A stretch of 64,000 nt of DNA, taken from assembly GCF_026624755.1 (NCBI RefSeq), contig NZ_JAPMXC010000011.1, forward strand, positions 50,435 to 114,434, in the 5' to 3' direction. Below the pieces are notes generated by a model. That model was given only the letters and a program-made list of their open reading frames with translations, was not told where the DNA came from and did no database searches. The position numbers and the translations under genes were made by a program. This document shows positions 9,166 through 16,438 of the stretch, one piece after another (within the stretch, counting starts at the first letter, position 1; each line of letters begins with the position of its first letter). This DNA is from Robbsia betulipollinis. GTDB taxonomy: Bacteria > Pseudomonadota > Gammaproteobacteria > Burkholderiales > Burkholderiaceae.

Positions 9166-9560
9166 AAAAAACCCCCTTGTTGAACGCCGCGCTATCGCGT
9201 CTGGTCGCCACGCTCGGCCACGGCGACATGGTGCTGGTCGCCGATGCCGGCATGCCCGCACCGCACGGCACCGCGGTCGAGGTGATCGATCTGGCGCTCA
9301 CGCCCGGCACGCCGGACATCGCCACGACGCTGCGCGTGTTGCTCGCCGAAATGCAGGTCGAATCGCATGTGATCGCGAGCGAGACGCTGGCGCGCGGCGA
9401 TGCCTGGCTCGAAGGTCTGTCGGCCGAGGCGATCGGCACGCGCCGGGAGGTTTCGCACGAGGCGCTGAAACAACTGTCGCACCGCGCGCGCGCGGTCGTG
9501 CGCACGGGCGAATGCACGCCCTACGCGAACCTGATGCTGGTCGCCGGCGTGACTTTCTGA
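9162..9560 (+). CDS. rbsD: D-ribose pyranase
   Basis: A 132-residue RbsD/FucU-family mutarotase that converts beta-ribopyranose to beta-ribofuranose, the form used by ribokinase. Visible are the LGHGD segment with the catalytic His near residue 20, the DAGMPAP loop, and the C-terminal RTGECTPYANLMLVAGV, where the family's Tyr-Ala-Asn binding residues lie. Length is normal. Starts on the rbsK stop (ATGA overlap) and is the last gene of the operon, ending 7 bp from the convergent LysR remnant. Confidence 0.95.
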   Translation: MKKTPLLNAALSRLVATLGHGDMVLVADAGMPAPHGTAVEVIDLALTPGTPDIATTLRVLLAEMQVESHVIASETLARGDAWLEGLSAEAIGTRREVSHEALKQLSHRARAVVRTGECTPYANLMLVAGVTF

Positions 9561-9567
9561 TGACCGC

Positions 9568-10113
9568 TCAGGCGCGCTGACGGGGCGCTTCCGCGCGCCT
9601 CCCCGGCACGCGGCGCCGTGCGCAGGAAACGCGCAGCGCCTGCGCCGCGGCCGGCCAGCCGCGCTGGCGCGACCAGATGATGCCGACATCCATCGTCGGC
9701 ACGTTTTCCGCGAGCGGCCGCCGGACGATCCGCGCGCCTTCGAGCGACCACGACCGGTAGACCAGGTCCGACAGAATCGTCACGCCGCTGCCCAGCGCCA
9801 CCATGCTGCGAATCCCCTCGATCGATTTGCTCTGGAACCGTATCGACGGCGTCAGCCCGTGCTGCGTCCAATAGCGGCTCGCCGTCTGGACATGCTCGTC
9901 CATGTCGAGCATCGGGAAGGCATGTCGGACAACCTCGGCGAGCGTCACGCGCTCCACGACGGCCAGCGGGTGGCCGGCCGAAATCGTGTCCGTCAGGCGG
10001 GTCCTGACGCTGCTGACCTGGCCCGCGGCGACATTGCCGTTCGTACCGGCCATCCGGTAAGCGCGCGCTCCAGCCGCGCAAGCCCGCGCCGCGGCCCGGC
10101 CCGCCCCATTCAT
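9568..10113 (-). pseudogene. Truncated LysR-type regulator (C-terminal effector domain only)
   Basis: The 181-residue frame matches the second half of a LysR effector-binding domain: GHPLAVVERVTLAEVV, FPMLDMDEHVQTASRYW, SIEGIRSMVALGSGVTILSDL, then the usual PTMDVGIIW strand. LysR proteins are near 300 residues with an N-terminal winged helix-turn-helix; here the DNA-binding domain and roughly the first half of the effector domain are absent. The first 45 or so residues are Ala/Arg-rich and match nothing expected. The lost 5' end coincides with the 3' end of the vapC-like gene (4-bp overlap), so the toxin-antitoxin pair probably arrived with the deletion or caused it. Any product would not bind DNA. 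Confidence 0.75.
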
Positions 10114-10508
10114 GCCAGAAGACGCGCGGCCTTGCCCTGGGCTGCCAGGCGCATGACCGCCTTCTTGTCGAATGACGCGAACGCTTCACCGCCCAGCCAT
10201 CGCCCCTCATACGCAATCACGCCGTCGGCGAAGTCCCCTCCCGCATCCAGCAGTGCAAGCCCGGCTTCGACGGCGGGAAGATTCACCACGACATTGGCGG
10301 CCTGGGTTAGGCGTCGAATGGCTTCGGCAATCTCATCGGAGGCAACCTTGTAACCCCTTGAAAGTACCCATACCAGTTCGCATAGCGATGGCAGTGCGAT
10401 CGCGACAAGGTCGGCCGCCGCCAGTTCCGCTTGTGCAAGCGCGCTTTGCTCTTCGTCGTCGCCGATCATTGCGCGCACAAGGACGTTCGTGTCGGCCGTG
10501 ATCTTCAT
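10110..10508 (-). CDS. PIN-domain toxin, VapC family
   Basis: A 132-residue single-domain PIN ribonuclease. The acidic catalytic residues are present: Asp in ADTNVLVRA (residue 6, with the DTN triad), Glu in PSLCELVWVL (about 44), Asp in GGDFADGVIA (about 93-96) and Asp in SFDKKA (about 115). VapC enzymes cleave tRNA or rRNA and are neutralised by a cognate antitoxin. The gene overlaps the upstream AbrB-type gene by 4 bp (ATGA), the usual antitoxin-first arrangement. No motif shows which RNA it targets. Confidence 0.88.
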   Translation of the reverse strand: MKITADTNVLVRAMIGDDEEQSALAQAELAAADLVAIALPSLCELVWVLSRGYKVASDEIAEAIRRLTQAANVVVNLPAVEAGLALLDAGGDFADGVIAYEGRWLGGEAFASFDKKAVMRLAAQGKAARLLA

Positions 10509-10756
10509 CGCTCGCCGGCCCAGCCCTTCGCCGCCACGTCGTTCATGTCATCGATCGACAGCGCGGGCCGGTTCTCTCTTTTCAGGAGATTGAAAACCGC
10601 ACTGATTGGCTCGCTGGCATGTACGGCGCTTACCACCACCCTGCCATCGGGCAGCTTATCGACCGAAATACGCTGGCCTGCCCGAACGCCCAGATGGTCG
10701 AGAACATCCTTACGCAAGGTAACCTGTCCTTTCGATGTCACGGTCAATGTACCCAT
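10505..10756 (-). CDS. AbrB/SpoVT-type antitoxin, VapB-like
   Basis: An 83-residue antitoxin. Residues 2-48 form a swapped-hairpin AbrB DNA-binding domain (LTVTSKGQVTLRKDVLDHLGV, then AGQRISVDKLPDGRVVV). The C-terminal 35 residues, ending DVAAKGWAGER, would wrap the PIN toxin. The start chosen is the ATG at 10756, because a GGGGGA ribosome site lies 7 nt upstream and family members begin just before TVTSKGQV. An in-frame ATG at 10777 sits inside the palindrome and has no ribosome site. The pair is probably autoregulated at the palindrome just upstream. Confidence 0.85.
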   Translation of the reverse strand: MGTLTVTSKGQVTLRKDVLDHLGVRAGQRISVDKLPDGRVVVSAVHASEPISAVFNLLKRENRPALSIDDMNDVAAKGWAGER

Positions 10757-10769
10757 CGATTCCCCCGAA

Positions 10770-10807
10770 AAATTCATTGTAAGGCATTTTAGCCTTACAA
10801 TGAATTT
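10770..10807 (-). promoter_or_regulatory. Large palindromic operator of the VapBC-like operon
   Basis: A perfect 16-bp inverted repeat (10770-10785 and 10792-10807; inner arms TTGTAAGGC / GCCTTACAA) with a 6-bp centre lies directly upstream of the antitoxin ribosome site. It is AT-rich against the local background and well placed to be the autoregulatory site of an AbrB-type antitoxin. Confidence 0.7.
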
Positions 10808-10871
10808 ACCGCAATCCAGCTGGTACCGGCCCCCACGGGGAACCGCAACATGTCCTCAGCCAAAATGAAAA

Positions 10872-10901
10872 TCGGACCCGTGCCATAGGCAACGGGTCCG
10901 A
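10872..10901 (-). terminator. Intrinsic terminator of the CsbD-like gene
   Basis: A perfect 10-bp stem (TCGGACCCGT / ACGGGTCCGA, 10-nt loop) 50 bp beyond the CsbD-like stop codon. On the minus strand it is followed by TTTTCATTTT, a broken T-run. Confidence 0.7.
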
Positions 10902-10952
10902 CCTCGATACCGGAGTTTCCGGCATCGCCTCACATGCGCGGCGGGCGCAACT

Positions 10953-11261
10953 TCAATAACGATCCGATCCGCCCTTCGCCACCAGCATGCCCAGCGCGAA
11001 TGCCGCCAGGCCCACGACGGCCAGCGTCGCGAGGGGATTCTCGGCAGTCGTGCCGCGCAGCTGTTCGGCCGCCTGACCATAGACTTCCTGCGCCTTGCCA
11101 CCCAGCTGCTGCGCCTTGCCACTCAACTGACGTGCCTTGCCGGCCAGCTGCGTGCTCGCATCGCCCGCAAAGTCACCCACGGTGTCCTGCACCTTGCCCA
11201 CGGTATCCTGCACCTTGCCTGCCACGTTTTGCGCCATGCCCGTTACTGTTTTGCTGTCCAT
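10953..11261 (-). CDS. CsbD/DUF883-like small stress protein
   Basis: A 102-residue protein. The first 70 residues are hydrophilic and repetitive (GKVQDTVGKVQDTVG, then AGKARQLSGKAQQLGGKAQEVYGQ), as in the CsbD stress-response family. A C-terminal hydrophobic segment (LATLAVVGLAAFALGMLVAKGG) is like that of the DUF883/ElaB inner-membrane proteins. The start has an AAGGAG ribosome site at good spacing. Likely an amphipathic, membrane-tethered stress protein; the exact function of such proteins is unknown. It shares its neighbourhood with two other small membrane genes on the same strand. Confidence 0.8.
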   Translation of the reverse strand: MDSKTVTGMAQNVAGKVQDTVGKVQDTVGDFAGDASTQLAGKARQLSGKAQQLGGKAQEVYGQAAEQLRGTTAENPLATLAVVGLAAFALGMLVAKGGSDRY

Positions 11262-11360
11262 GCGAAGCTCCTTTTTGGAATTTTTTGAAAAGACGACGCA
11301 GCTCCCGCAGGCCCACGCCGCCGATCGTTCTTACGCTTGCCGCCTGCCGCGATCGCGAGA

Positions 11361-11435
11361 TCAGTGCAGGAAGAAATACAGGATCACCAGGACGATAACC
11401 GGTACGCCGAGCAGCCAGCCGATGAAATAAGGCAT
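11361..11435 (-). CDS. 24-residue single-span membrane microprotein
   Basis: A 75-bp reading frame encoding 24 residues, MPYFIGWLLGVPVIVLVILYFFLH. It is almost entirely one hydrophobic helix with an N-terminal Pro-Tyr and a terminal His. An excellent ribosome site (AAGGAG, 5 nt before ATG) precedes it. It lies between two membrane or stress-type genes on the same strand, 45 bp downstream of the larger membrane gene. Small genes of this kind are usually missed by gene finders. Likely an inner-membrane stress microprotein; no function can be assigned. Confidence 0.7.
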   Translation of the reverse strand: MPYFIGWLLGVPVIVLVILYFFLH

Positions 11436-11480
11436 TTTGTTCTCCTTCAGACCTGTTTTGAATTCAATGCTGCGGATCGA

Positions 11481-12197
11481 TCAACGGATCCGATCGCCCG
11501 TGGCGACGGTGCGGGCACGGCCGTTCGCCAGATCGGTGTCGTTCAGTGCACCGCCACCGCCTTCCTCGAACGGGGGCTGGTGACGAAAGCCCATGCTGCC
11601 CGAGACGATCGAGATGATCAGACCCACGATCAGTGCCGCGAACGAATACCACGAAGCACGTGCCACGCTGCGTGCCGCCGTATCGGCCGTCTGACGCGTG
11701 TCCTGGTCCGCCTGCGGGCTCGAAGCTTCCGAGGCGGCCGAGGCCACTGCGCTCTGCACCTGCTGCGTGATCGATGCGGCCGTCGAATTATTGGTCAGCG
11801 ACGGGTCGTTCGATGCCACCGTGGCGCTCGTTGCCGCCACGCTGCCCGCGGCGCTGATCGCGCTGCCCACCAACGACGTCATGCCGAAAGCCACGACGAG
11901 GATCATCACCGCCCAGGCCAGCAAGCCGTGCAGCCATCCCAGCACGGGCGCGCAACGGCCCGCGAAGTACGAACCCACCAGTACGGCAATGACGGTCGTG
12001 ACGATCACCCACACGCCCGAGCCGAAGCCGAAGTGGTGCATGGGGTTTTGCTGGGTGAGAGGCGAGATCAGCGAGGCGCCGACCGCCATGCCGAGGACGC
12101 TGAGGATGACGTAGGCGATCAGCGAGAGAATGACCCCGGCGATCACGGCACCCCACGACACGCGTGGGAGTCCATCTTGGGTAGTGAGCAGGCGCAT
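11481..12197 (-). CDS. Four-span membrane protein of unknown function
   Basis: A 238-residue protein. It opens with RVSWGAVIAGVILSLIAYVILSVLGMAVGASLI, followed by two more spans (VWVIVTTVIAVLVGSYFAG and LLAWAVMILVVAFGMTSLVG). A roughly 65-residue soluble loop rich in Ser, Ala, Thr and Gln comes next, then a last span (SFAALIVGLIISIVSGSMGF). The SWGAVIAG opening is common to a widespread family of stress-linked proteobacterial membrane proteins without known function. The start at 12197 (MRLLTTQDG) is preferred over a non-ATG start 25 codons upstream, although no strong ribosome site is seen. Probably transcribed with the microprotein and CsbD-like gene below. Confidence 0.7.
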   Translation of the reverse strand: MRLLTTQDGLPRVSWGAVIAGVILSLIAYVILSVLGMAVGASLISPLTQQNPMHHFGFGSGVWVIVTTVIAVLVGSYFAGRCAPVLGWLHGLLAWAVMILVVAFGMTSLVGSAISAAGSVAATSATVASNDPSLTNNSTAASITQQVQSAVASAASEASSPQADQDTRQTADTAARSVARASWYSFAALIVGLIISIVSGSMGFRHQPPFEEGGGGALNDTDLANGRARTVATGDRIR

Positions 12198-12494
12198 TAT
12201 TTTCGACGTCCAGTTTTTAAGTATTCGATTACCGCGCGGCGGCGGTTCCGGGCACACCCCTTTTCCAAGCACGTTCCGTACCTGCCTGGCGCGATAAGAC
12301 GCGACGCAACGCGATCTGCGCTTGATCCACGGTCCGAATCATGCCATCTCGAACAGCGATGGCGGCACGCCGGCCACCTGTTTTCAGCGAAACCCGACTT
12401 TGCCGGATCGTCTAGCCACATACGCACTGGTTGTCCTCAAGGTTTTACGGTAGCGGTCGTTAAGAAGGGTCAATAAACAATTCGACCGATTGCC

Positions 12495-13691
12495 ATGTGG
12501 TTTCTCAAAAATAAACATCAGTCCGTCCATGCCGACGAACTCGCTGCGTTGCGCGAGTTGCGGGAACGAGCCGAACAAGAGAAACAGGTTTTGCATGACG
12601 AAATTACCCATCTCCAAAACCGTTTCGACCTGGTCCGCAGCGCCACGACCGACGGTTTATGGGACATGGTCGTCAACCAGGATGATCCGGGCAACGAAAA
12701 CAACCCCTTCTGGTGGTCCGATCAGTTTCGGGCACTTCTCGGTTTCAAGAACGACAGGGATTTTCCGAATGTGCTGGGCAGCTGGTCGCGCCGGCTTCAT
12801 CCCGACGATCACGGTCCGACGATGGCGGCGTTCGCCCGGCATCTGAACGACCGCAGCGGCCGCACGCCGTACCGCGTGACCTATCGTCTGAAGTGCAGCG
12901 ACAACCAGTACCGCACATTCGAGGCGCGCGGCGAAACGCTGCGCGACGCCGAGGGCCGGCCGCTTCAGGTGGCGGGTTCCCTGACGAACATCGATACGCA
13001 TCTGCAACGCGACGAAGAACTGAACAAGACGCTGATCCGCTTCGAGCTGTCGCGCGAATTGCTCAGCGACGGTCTATGGGATCTGGAAATCGTGGCTGGC
13101 GATCCGATCAATCCGCGCAATGCGTTCTGGTGGTCGCAGCAGTTCCGGCGTCTGCTGGGGTTCGAGACGGAAGCGGAGTTTCCCAATGTCCTCGACGCGT
13201 GGGCGTCGCGCCTGCACCCCGACGACAAGGACAAGGCGCTCGACGCATTCGTCGCGCACCTCACGGACCATAGCGGCAACACGCCGTACGATGTCGATTA
13301 CCGCTGTTGCTGCAAGGATGGTGAATACCGCTGGTTCCGGGCACGCGGTCAGACGCGGCGCGATGCGAAGGGCCATCCCCTGCGCGCGGTCGGCGCGTTA
13401 AGCGATATCCACGCGATGAAGGTCGCGGAAGCCGCGAGCCTGCAACAGGCCAGCTATCAGCGTCAGCTCGAAAGCAGCATCGGCGACATTTCCACGATCG
13501 TCGGCACGATCGACATGATCGCCCGGCAGACGAATCTGATCGCGCTGAACGCAGCCGTCGAGGCCGCACGCGCGGGTCCTGCCGGCCGCGGGTTTTCGGT
13601 TATCGCCTCGGAGATCCGCCAATTGTCGACGCGGACCACCGAAGCGACCCGGAATATCGTGCACATCCAGACAGCGCTCTCCTCCCACTGA
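12495..13691 (+). CDS. Soluble chemoreceptor with two PAS domains and a short MCP signalling tip
   Basis: A 398-residue cytoplasmic sensor without membrane spans. A coiled-coil start (residues 12-45) is followed by two near-duplicate PAS/PAC modules (about 50-170 and 180-305), each with DGLWD, FWWSxQFRxLLGF, a WxxRLHPDD segment and a YR...R.RGxxxRDAxGxPLxxxG beta core. The last 75 residues are only the tip of a methyl-accepting signalling hairpin ([23 protein letters not shown], then [19 protein letters not shown]). Such short tips can still contact CheA/CheW. Full-length receptors carry about 250 residues here and bear adaptation sites, so this one probably lacks methylation. Resembles BdlA-type biofilm/energy sensors. 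Ligand unknown; the repeated Trp pairs could suit a flavin or haem pocket, but this is not shown. Confidence 0.85.
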   Translation: MWFLKNKHQSVHADELAALRELRERAEQEKQVLHDEITHLQNRFDLVRSATTDGLWDMVVNQDDPGNENNPFWWSDQFRALLGFKNDRDFPNVLGSWSRRLHPDDHGPTMAAFARHLNDRSGRTPYRVTYRLKCSDNQYRTFEARGETLRDAEGRPLQVAGSLTNIDTHLQRDEELNKTLIRFELSRELLSDGLWDLEIVAGDPINPRNAFWWSQQFRRLLGFETEAEFPNVLDAWASRLHPDDKDKALDAFVAHLTDHSGNTPYDVDYRCCCKDGEYRWFRARGQTRRDAKGHPLRAVGALSDIHAMKVAEAASLQQASYQRQLESSIGDISTIVGTIDMIARQTNLIALNAAVEAARAGPAGRGFSVIASEIRQLSTRTTEATRNIVHIQTALSSH

Positions 13692-13738
13692 CCCCGAGGC
13701 GGCGTGGCGTCTTGCCCATGCCGCGCTGCATGTCAGCC

Positions 13739-14617
13739 TCAGGTCGCGCGACCCGCGCGCCGGGCGGCCACCTTGCCGAGCACCGCGAAGTCCTTGTCGC
13801 CATCGCCATGCGCCAGCGCGTCGATCAGACTGTCGCGCACGACGCTCGCCACCGGCAACGGCGTGTCCACCGCTTCCGCCGCCGCCAGCGCCAGGCGCAC
13901 ATCCTTCAGGCCGAGACGCGCCTTGAACAGCGCCGGCTCGTAGCGCTGATCGGCGATCATCCGGCCGTAGCCCTGGTAGACCGGACCGGGGAACAAGGTA
14001 TTCGAAATCACGTCCAGGAATGCATGCGGGTCGATGTCATGGCCCGACATCAACGCCGCCGCCTCGCCGGTGGTCTCGATCGCCGCGGCCAGCATGAAGT
14101 TCGCGCCCAGCTTGAACACGTTCGCCTTGTACGCCTCGGTACCCACGCGCCAGGTCTTCTGACCGATGACGTCGAACACCGGCTGCACGCGCGCGATGGC
14201 CTCGTCCGGCCCCGCCGCCACGATATTGAGTTTGCCCGCCGCCGCCACGTCCGGGCGGCCCAGCACCGGCGCGGCCACGTAGGCCAGCCCCTGCGCGGCA
14301 TGCAGGGCGGCGAGCTCCTGGCCGAGCGCGACGGAGATCGTCGCCATATTGACGTGGATCGTGCCCCGCGGCGCCTGCTTCAGCAGTCCGCTGTCGATCA
14401 GTACCGCACGCAGCGCCGCATCGTCGGCCAGCATCGAGAACACCGCGTCGCCCGCGAACGCCTCGGCGGCCGTCGCCACCACCGTCGCTCCGGCCTCGGC
14501 CAGTGCCCGGGCCGGACCGGGAGAGCGGTTCCAGACGCGCACCGCATGGCCCGCCTTGAGGGCATTCATCGCCATCGCGGCGCCCATGCTGCCCAATCCT
14601 ATGAAGCCGATATCCAT
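13739..14617 (-). CDS. 3-hydroxyisobutyrate dehydrogenase-family oxidoreductase
   Basis: A 292-residue NAD(P)-dependent beta-hydroxyacid dehydrogenase. The Rossmann motif GFIGLGSMGAAMAMN opens the protein, the cofactor-selecting WNRSP follows the second strand, HVNMATIS marks the substrate loop, and the catalytic Lys lies in NVFKLGANFML. Members reduce or oxidise short 3-hydroxyacids, including tartronate semialdehyde and 3-hydroxyisobutyrate; this one resembles the GLYR/glyoxylate-reductase-like branch. The start at 14617 (MDIGFIG) has an AGGAAG ribosome site 6 nt upstream, preferred over one six codons earlier. Ends 48 bp from the convergent chemoreceptor. Confidence 0.85.
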   Translation of the reverse strand: MDIGFIGLGSMGAAMAMNALKAGHAVRVWNRSPGPARALAEAGATVVATAAEAFAGDAVFSMLADDAALRAVLIDSGLLKQAPRGTIHVNMATISVALGQELAALHAAQGLAYVAAPVLGRPDVAAAGKLNIVAAGPDEAIARVQPVFDVIGQKTWRVGTEAYKANVFKLGANFMLAAAIETTGEAAALMSGHDIDPHAFLDVISNTLFPGPVYQGYGRMIADQRYEPALFKARLGLKDVRLALAAAEAVDTPLPVASVVRDSLIDALAHGDGDKDFAVLGKVAARRAGRAT

Positions 14618-14678
14618 GATGTCTTCCTGTGTCATTACCTGTGTGGGGAGCGCGCGCAGTGCGCGCGGCGGAACGGCG

Positions 14679-15347
14679 CTAGGCGAACCGGATCACCCAC
14701 GCGTCGCCATCGGGCACGACGCTCAGGCCGCGCATGTCGTGTACATAGCCACGCGGGCCCAGTGCATCGATCTGCGCCGTGGACAGCGTCGACACGATCG
14801 CGACAACCTGGGCGCCGGCAGCCAGCCCGGCCTGGATGCCCGCGGTCGAATCTTCGAAAACCGCGGCCTGTCCGGGCGCCGCGTTCAATGCGCGGGCGCC
14901 TTGCAGAAAACCGTCCGGCGCCGGCTTGCCGCGCACGATATCGTCCCCGGTGATCAACAGGGGCGGCACCGGCAACCCCGCGGCACGCAGGCGATTCTGG
15001 GCCAGCACCCGGTCGGCCGAGGTCACCACCGCCCAGCGCTCGGGTGGCAGCGACGCAAGAAACGCCCCCGCGCCGGGAATTTCGACCACGCCCTCGACGT
15101 CGTCGCGCTCGCGTTGCGACAGTGCCGCGGCGTCGGCCTCGATATCGGTACCCGGGGGCGCCAGCGCCCGCACCGAATCGATCACCCGTCGCCCCTGGCA
15201 TTCATGCAGCACGCGCGCCACGTCGAGACCACGGCGCTCGGCCCAATCGGTATACGCCCGGACCATCGGCGCATGGGAATCGAGCAGCGTCCCGTCCATG
15301 TCGAACAGGAAGCAGGAAACGCGGATCTGGGTCTGGGTCAGAAGCAT
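14679..15347 (-). CDS. HAD-family sugar phosphatase
   Basis: A 222-residue haloacid dehalogenase-superfamily phosphatase with all four motifs: DMDGTLLDS (nucleophile and acid Asp), VVTSAD, the Lys in VRGKPAPDGFL, and FEDSTAGI for metal binding. The cap sits after motif I, and ITGDDIVRGKPAPDGFL is typical of the YfbT/sugar-phosphatase branch. Likely dephosphorylates small sugar phosphates in the cytoplasm. It lies 61 bp upstream of the dehydrogenase on the same strand, so a common transcript is likely; substrate not determinable. Confidence 0.85.
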   Translation of the reverse strand: MLLTQTQIRVSCFLFDMDGTLLDSHAPMVRAYTDWAERRGLDVARVLHECQGRRVIDSVRALAPPGTDIEADAAALSQRERDDVEGVVEIPGAGAFLASLPPERWAVVTSADRVLAQNRLRAAGLPVPPLLITGDDIVRGKPAPDGFLQGARALNAAPGQAAVFEDSTAGIQAGLAAGAQVVAIVSTLSTAQIDALGPRGYVHDMRGLSVVPDGDAWVIRFA

Positions 15348-15422
15348 GAGCGGGCCAAGGAAGCCAATGGAGAAGGAGATTCGATCTTATCATTCGACTT
15401 CGCCCCCCACCTGGAACGCACG

Positions 15423-15860
15423 ATGACGCCGACCCTGCGCACGATGTCCCTCGACGACTACGACGCCCTGATCGATCTGCTGCGGCGCACGCCCGGCGTA
15501 ACGTTTCGCGACGCGGATTCGCGCGAGGCGACGGGCCGCTATCTCGCGCGCAACCCGGATCTCAGCTTCCTTGCGTATTGCGAGGGAGCGTTGGCGGGCT
15601 GCGTCATGTCGGGCCACGACGGGCGGCGCGGCTATCTGCAGCACCTGGCGGTGCTGCCCGCCTTCCGGCGGCGCGGGATCGCGAACGCGCTGGTCGACCG
15701 TTGCCTGTCCGAACTCGAACGGCTCGGCATCCAGAAATGTCATATCGACGTGCTGCGCGGCAATCCCTCCGGTGCGGCGTACTGGGAAAGCCAGGGCTGG
15801 CAACTGCGCACCGATATTCACCGCTACTCGCTGACGCGGCACGGGGGCGCGGACGCCTAG
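15423..15860 (+). CDS. GNAT-family N-acetyltransferase
   Basis: A 145-residue GCN5-related acetyltransferase. Motif A is LQHLAVLPAFRRRGIANALVDRCL, with the RxxGIA pyrophosphate-binding turn. The C-terminus has GNPSGAAYWESQGWQ, typical of the motif B region. Resembles RimI/YpeA-like small GNATs. The ATG at 15423 begins immediately before the first beta strand; the frame is open far upstream but that part overlaps the HAD gene. Ends 1 bp from the convergent DUF2917 gene. Confidence 0.82.
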   Translation: MTPTLRTMSLDDYDALIDLLRRTPGVTFRDADSREATGRYLARNPDLSFLAYCEGALAGCVMSGHDGRRGYLQHLAVLPAFRRRGIANALVDRCLSELERLGIQKCHIDVLRGNPSGAAYWESQGWQLRTDIHRYSLTRHGGADA

Positions 15861-15861
15861 G

Positions 15862-16251
15862 TCATCGGCCCGCGTTCCGGGTTACGGCGCGATGCCGGCG
15901 CATGGCCCGCGCGGCCCACGCCAGCATCCTGCGCGGCAGGGCGGGCATGGCCGCCGAGGCGATGCCCAGCGTCACGGCGCCCGCCTCCCCACTCGCCCGC
16001 CCACTCGCGCCGCCACCCATGCCCGTGCCTGCACCCGTGCGAATGTCGACCCAGGCATCGCACGGCATCCGGTACGCCGCGCCTTCGTCCAGCAGGATCG
16101 TCGTGGGCGTCACGACGCCCGGCAGCCAGTCGAGCGCGGCGTCGCGGTACGTCAGCCGCAGCGGCCCGTCCCGCGCCAGCAGAAGCGTCTGCCGGCGCAG
16201 GCCAAAACCCCGGATCTGGCCCGGAAGGAGGCGGTATGTGCCGTCGTGCAT
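15862..16251 (-). CDS. DUF2917 protein
   Basis: A 129-residue protein whose first 75 residues match the DUF2917 pattern: an LLPGQ strand, LLARDGPLRLTY, a TILLDEGAAYRMP strand and VDIR, a small cupin-like all-beta fold. The rest is Gly/Ala-rich. The start at 16251 (MHDGTYRL) has AGGAAA upstream; a longer frame to 16452 runs into the divergent regulator's promoter and is unlikely. Divergent from a MocR-type regulator, an arrangement recurrent in Burkholderiaceae. Function unknown; the MocR protein probably controls it. Confidence 0.72.
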   Translation of the reverse strand: MHDGTYRLLPGQIRGFGLRRQTLLLARDGPLRLTYRDAALDWLPGVVTPTTILLDEGAAYRMPCDAWVDIRTGAGTGMGGGASGRASGEAGAVTLGIASAAMPALPRRMLAWAARAMRRHRAVTRNAGR

Positions 16252-16438
16252 GGTCGATTTCCTCTGTCTGTGGCGCCGCATGCCACGCATCGCGCCTGGC
16301 ACTCTAGAGTAAGGACGACGGCGGCGGCGCAACAGACACACATCGCGTCGCTTTGTGACGCAACAGATCGCTTTTCCGGACGCTGTTCCGGTAGCGGTCG
16401 CGCGCATCTGTATCTGGCGCGCGCCGTGCGATACAGGC
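16252..16438. promoter_or_regulatory. Divergent DUF2917/MocR promoter region with CTGTATC inverted repeat
   Basis: The region between the two divergent genes carries CTGTATC (16408-16414) and its inverted copy GATACAG (16430-16436), centre to centre 22 bp, i.e. two helical turns. It also has a TCTAGA palindrome near 16303-16310. Spaced repeats of this type are typical of MocR binding sites. The repeat ends just before the regulator's likely start codon, consistent with autoregulation. Confidence 0.5.

Noticed and set aside
10757..10777. Antitoxin start at 10777
   Set aside because: Located in the palindrome without a ribosome site; the ATG at 10756 has GGGGGA upstream and matches family N-termini.
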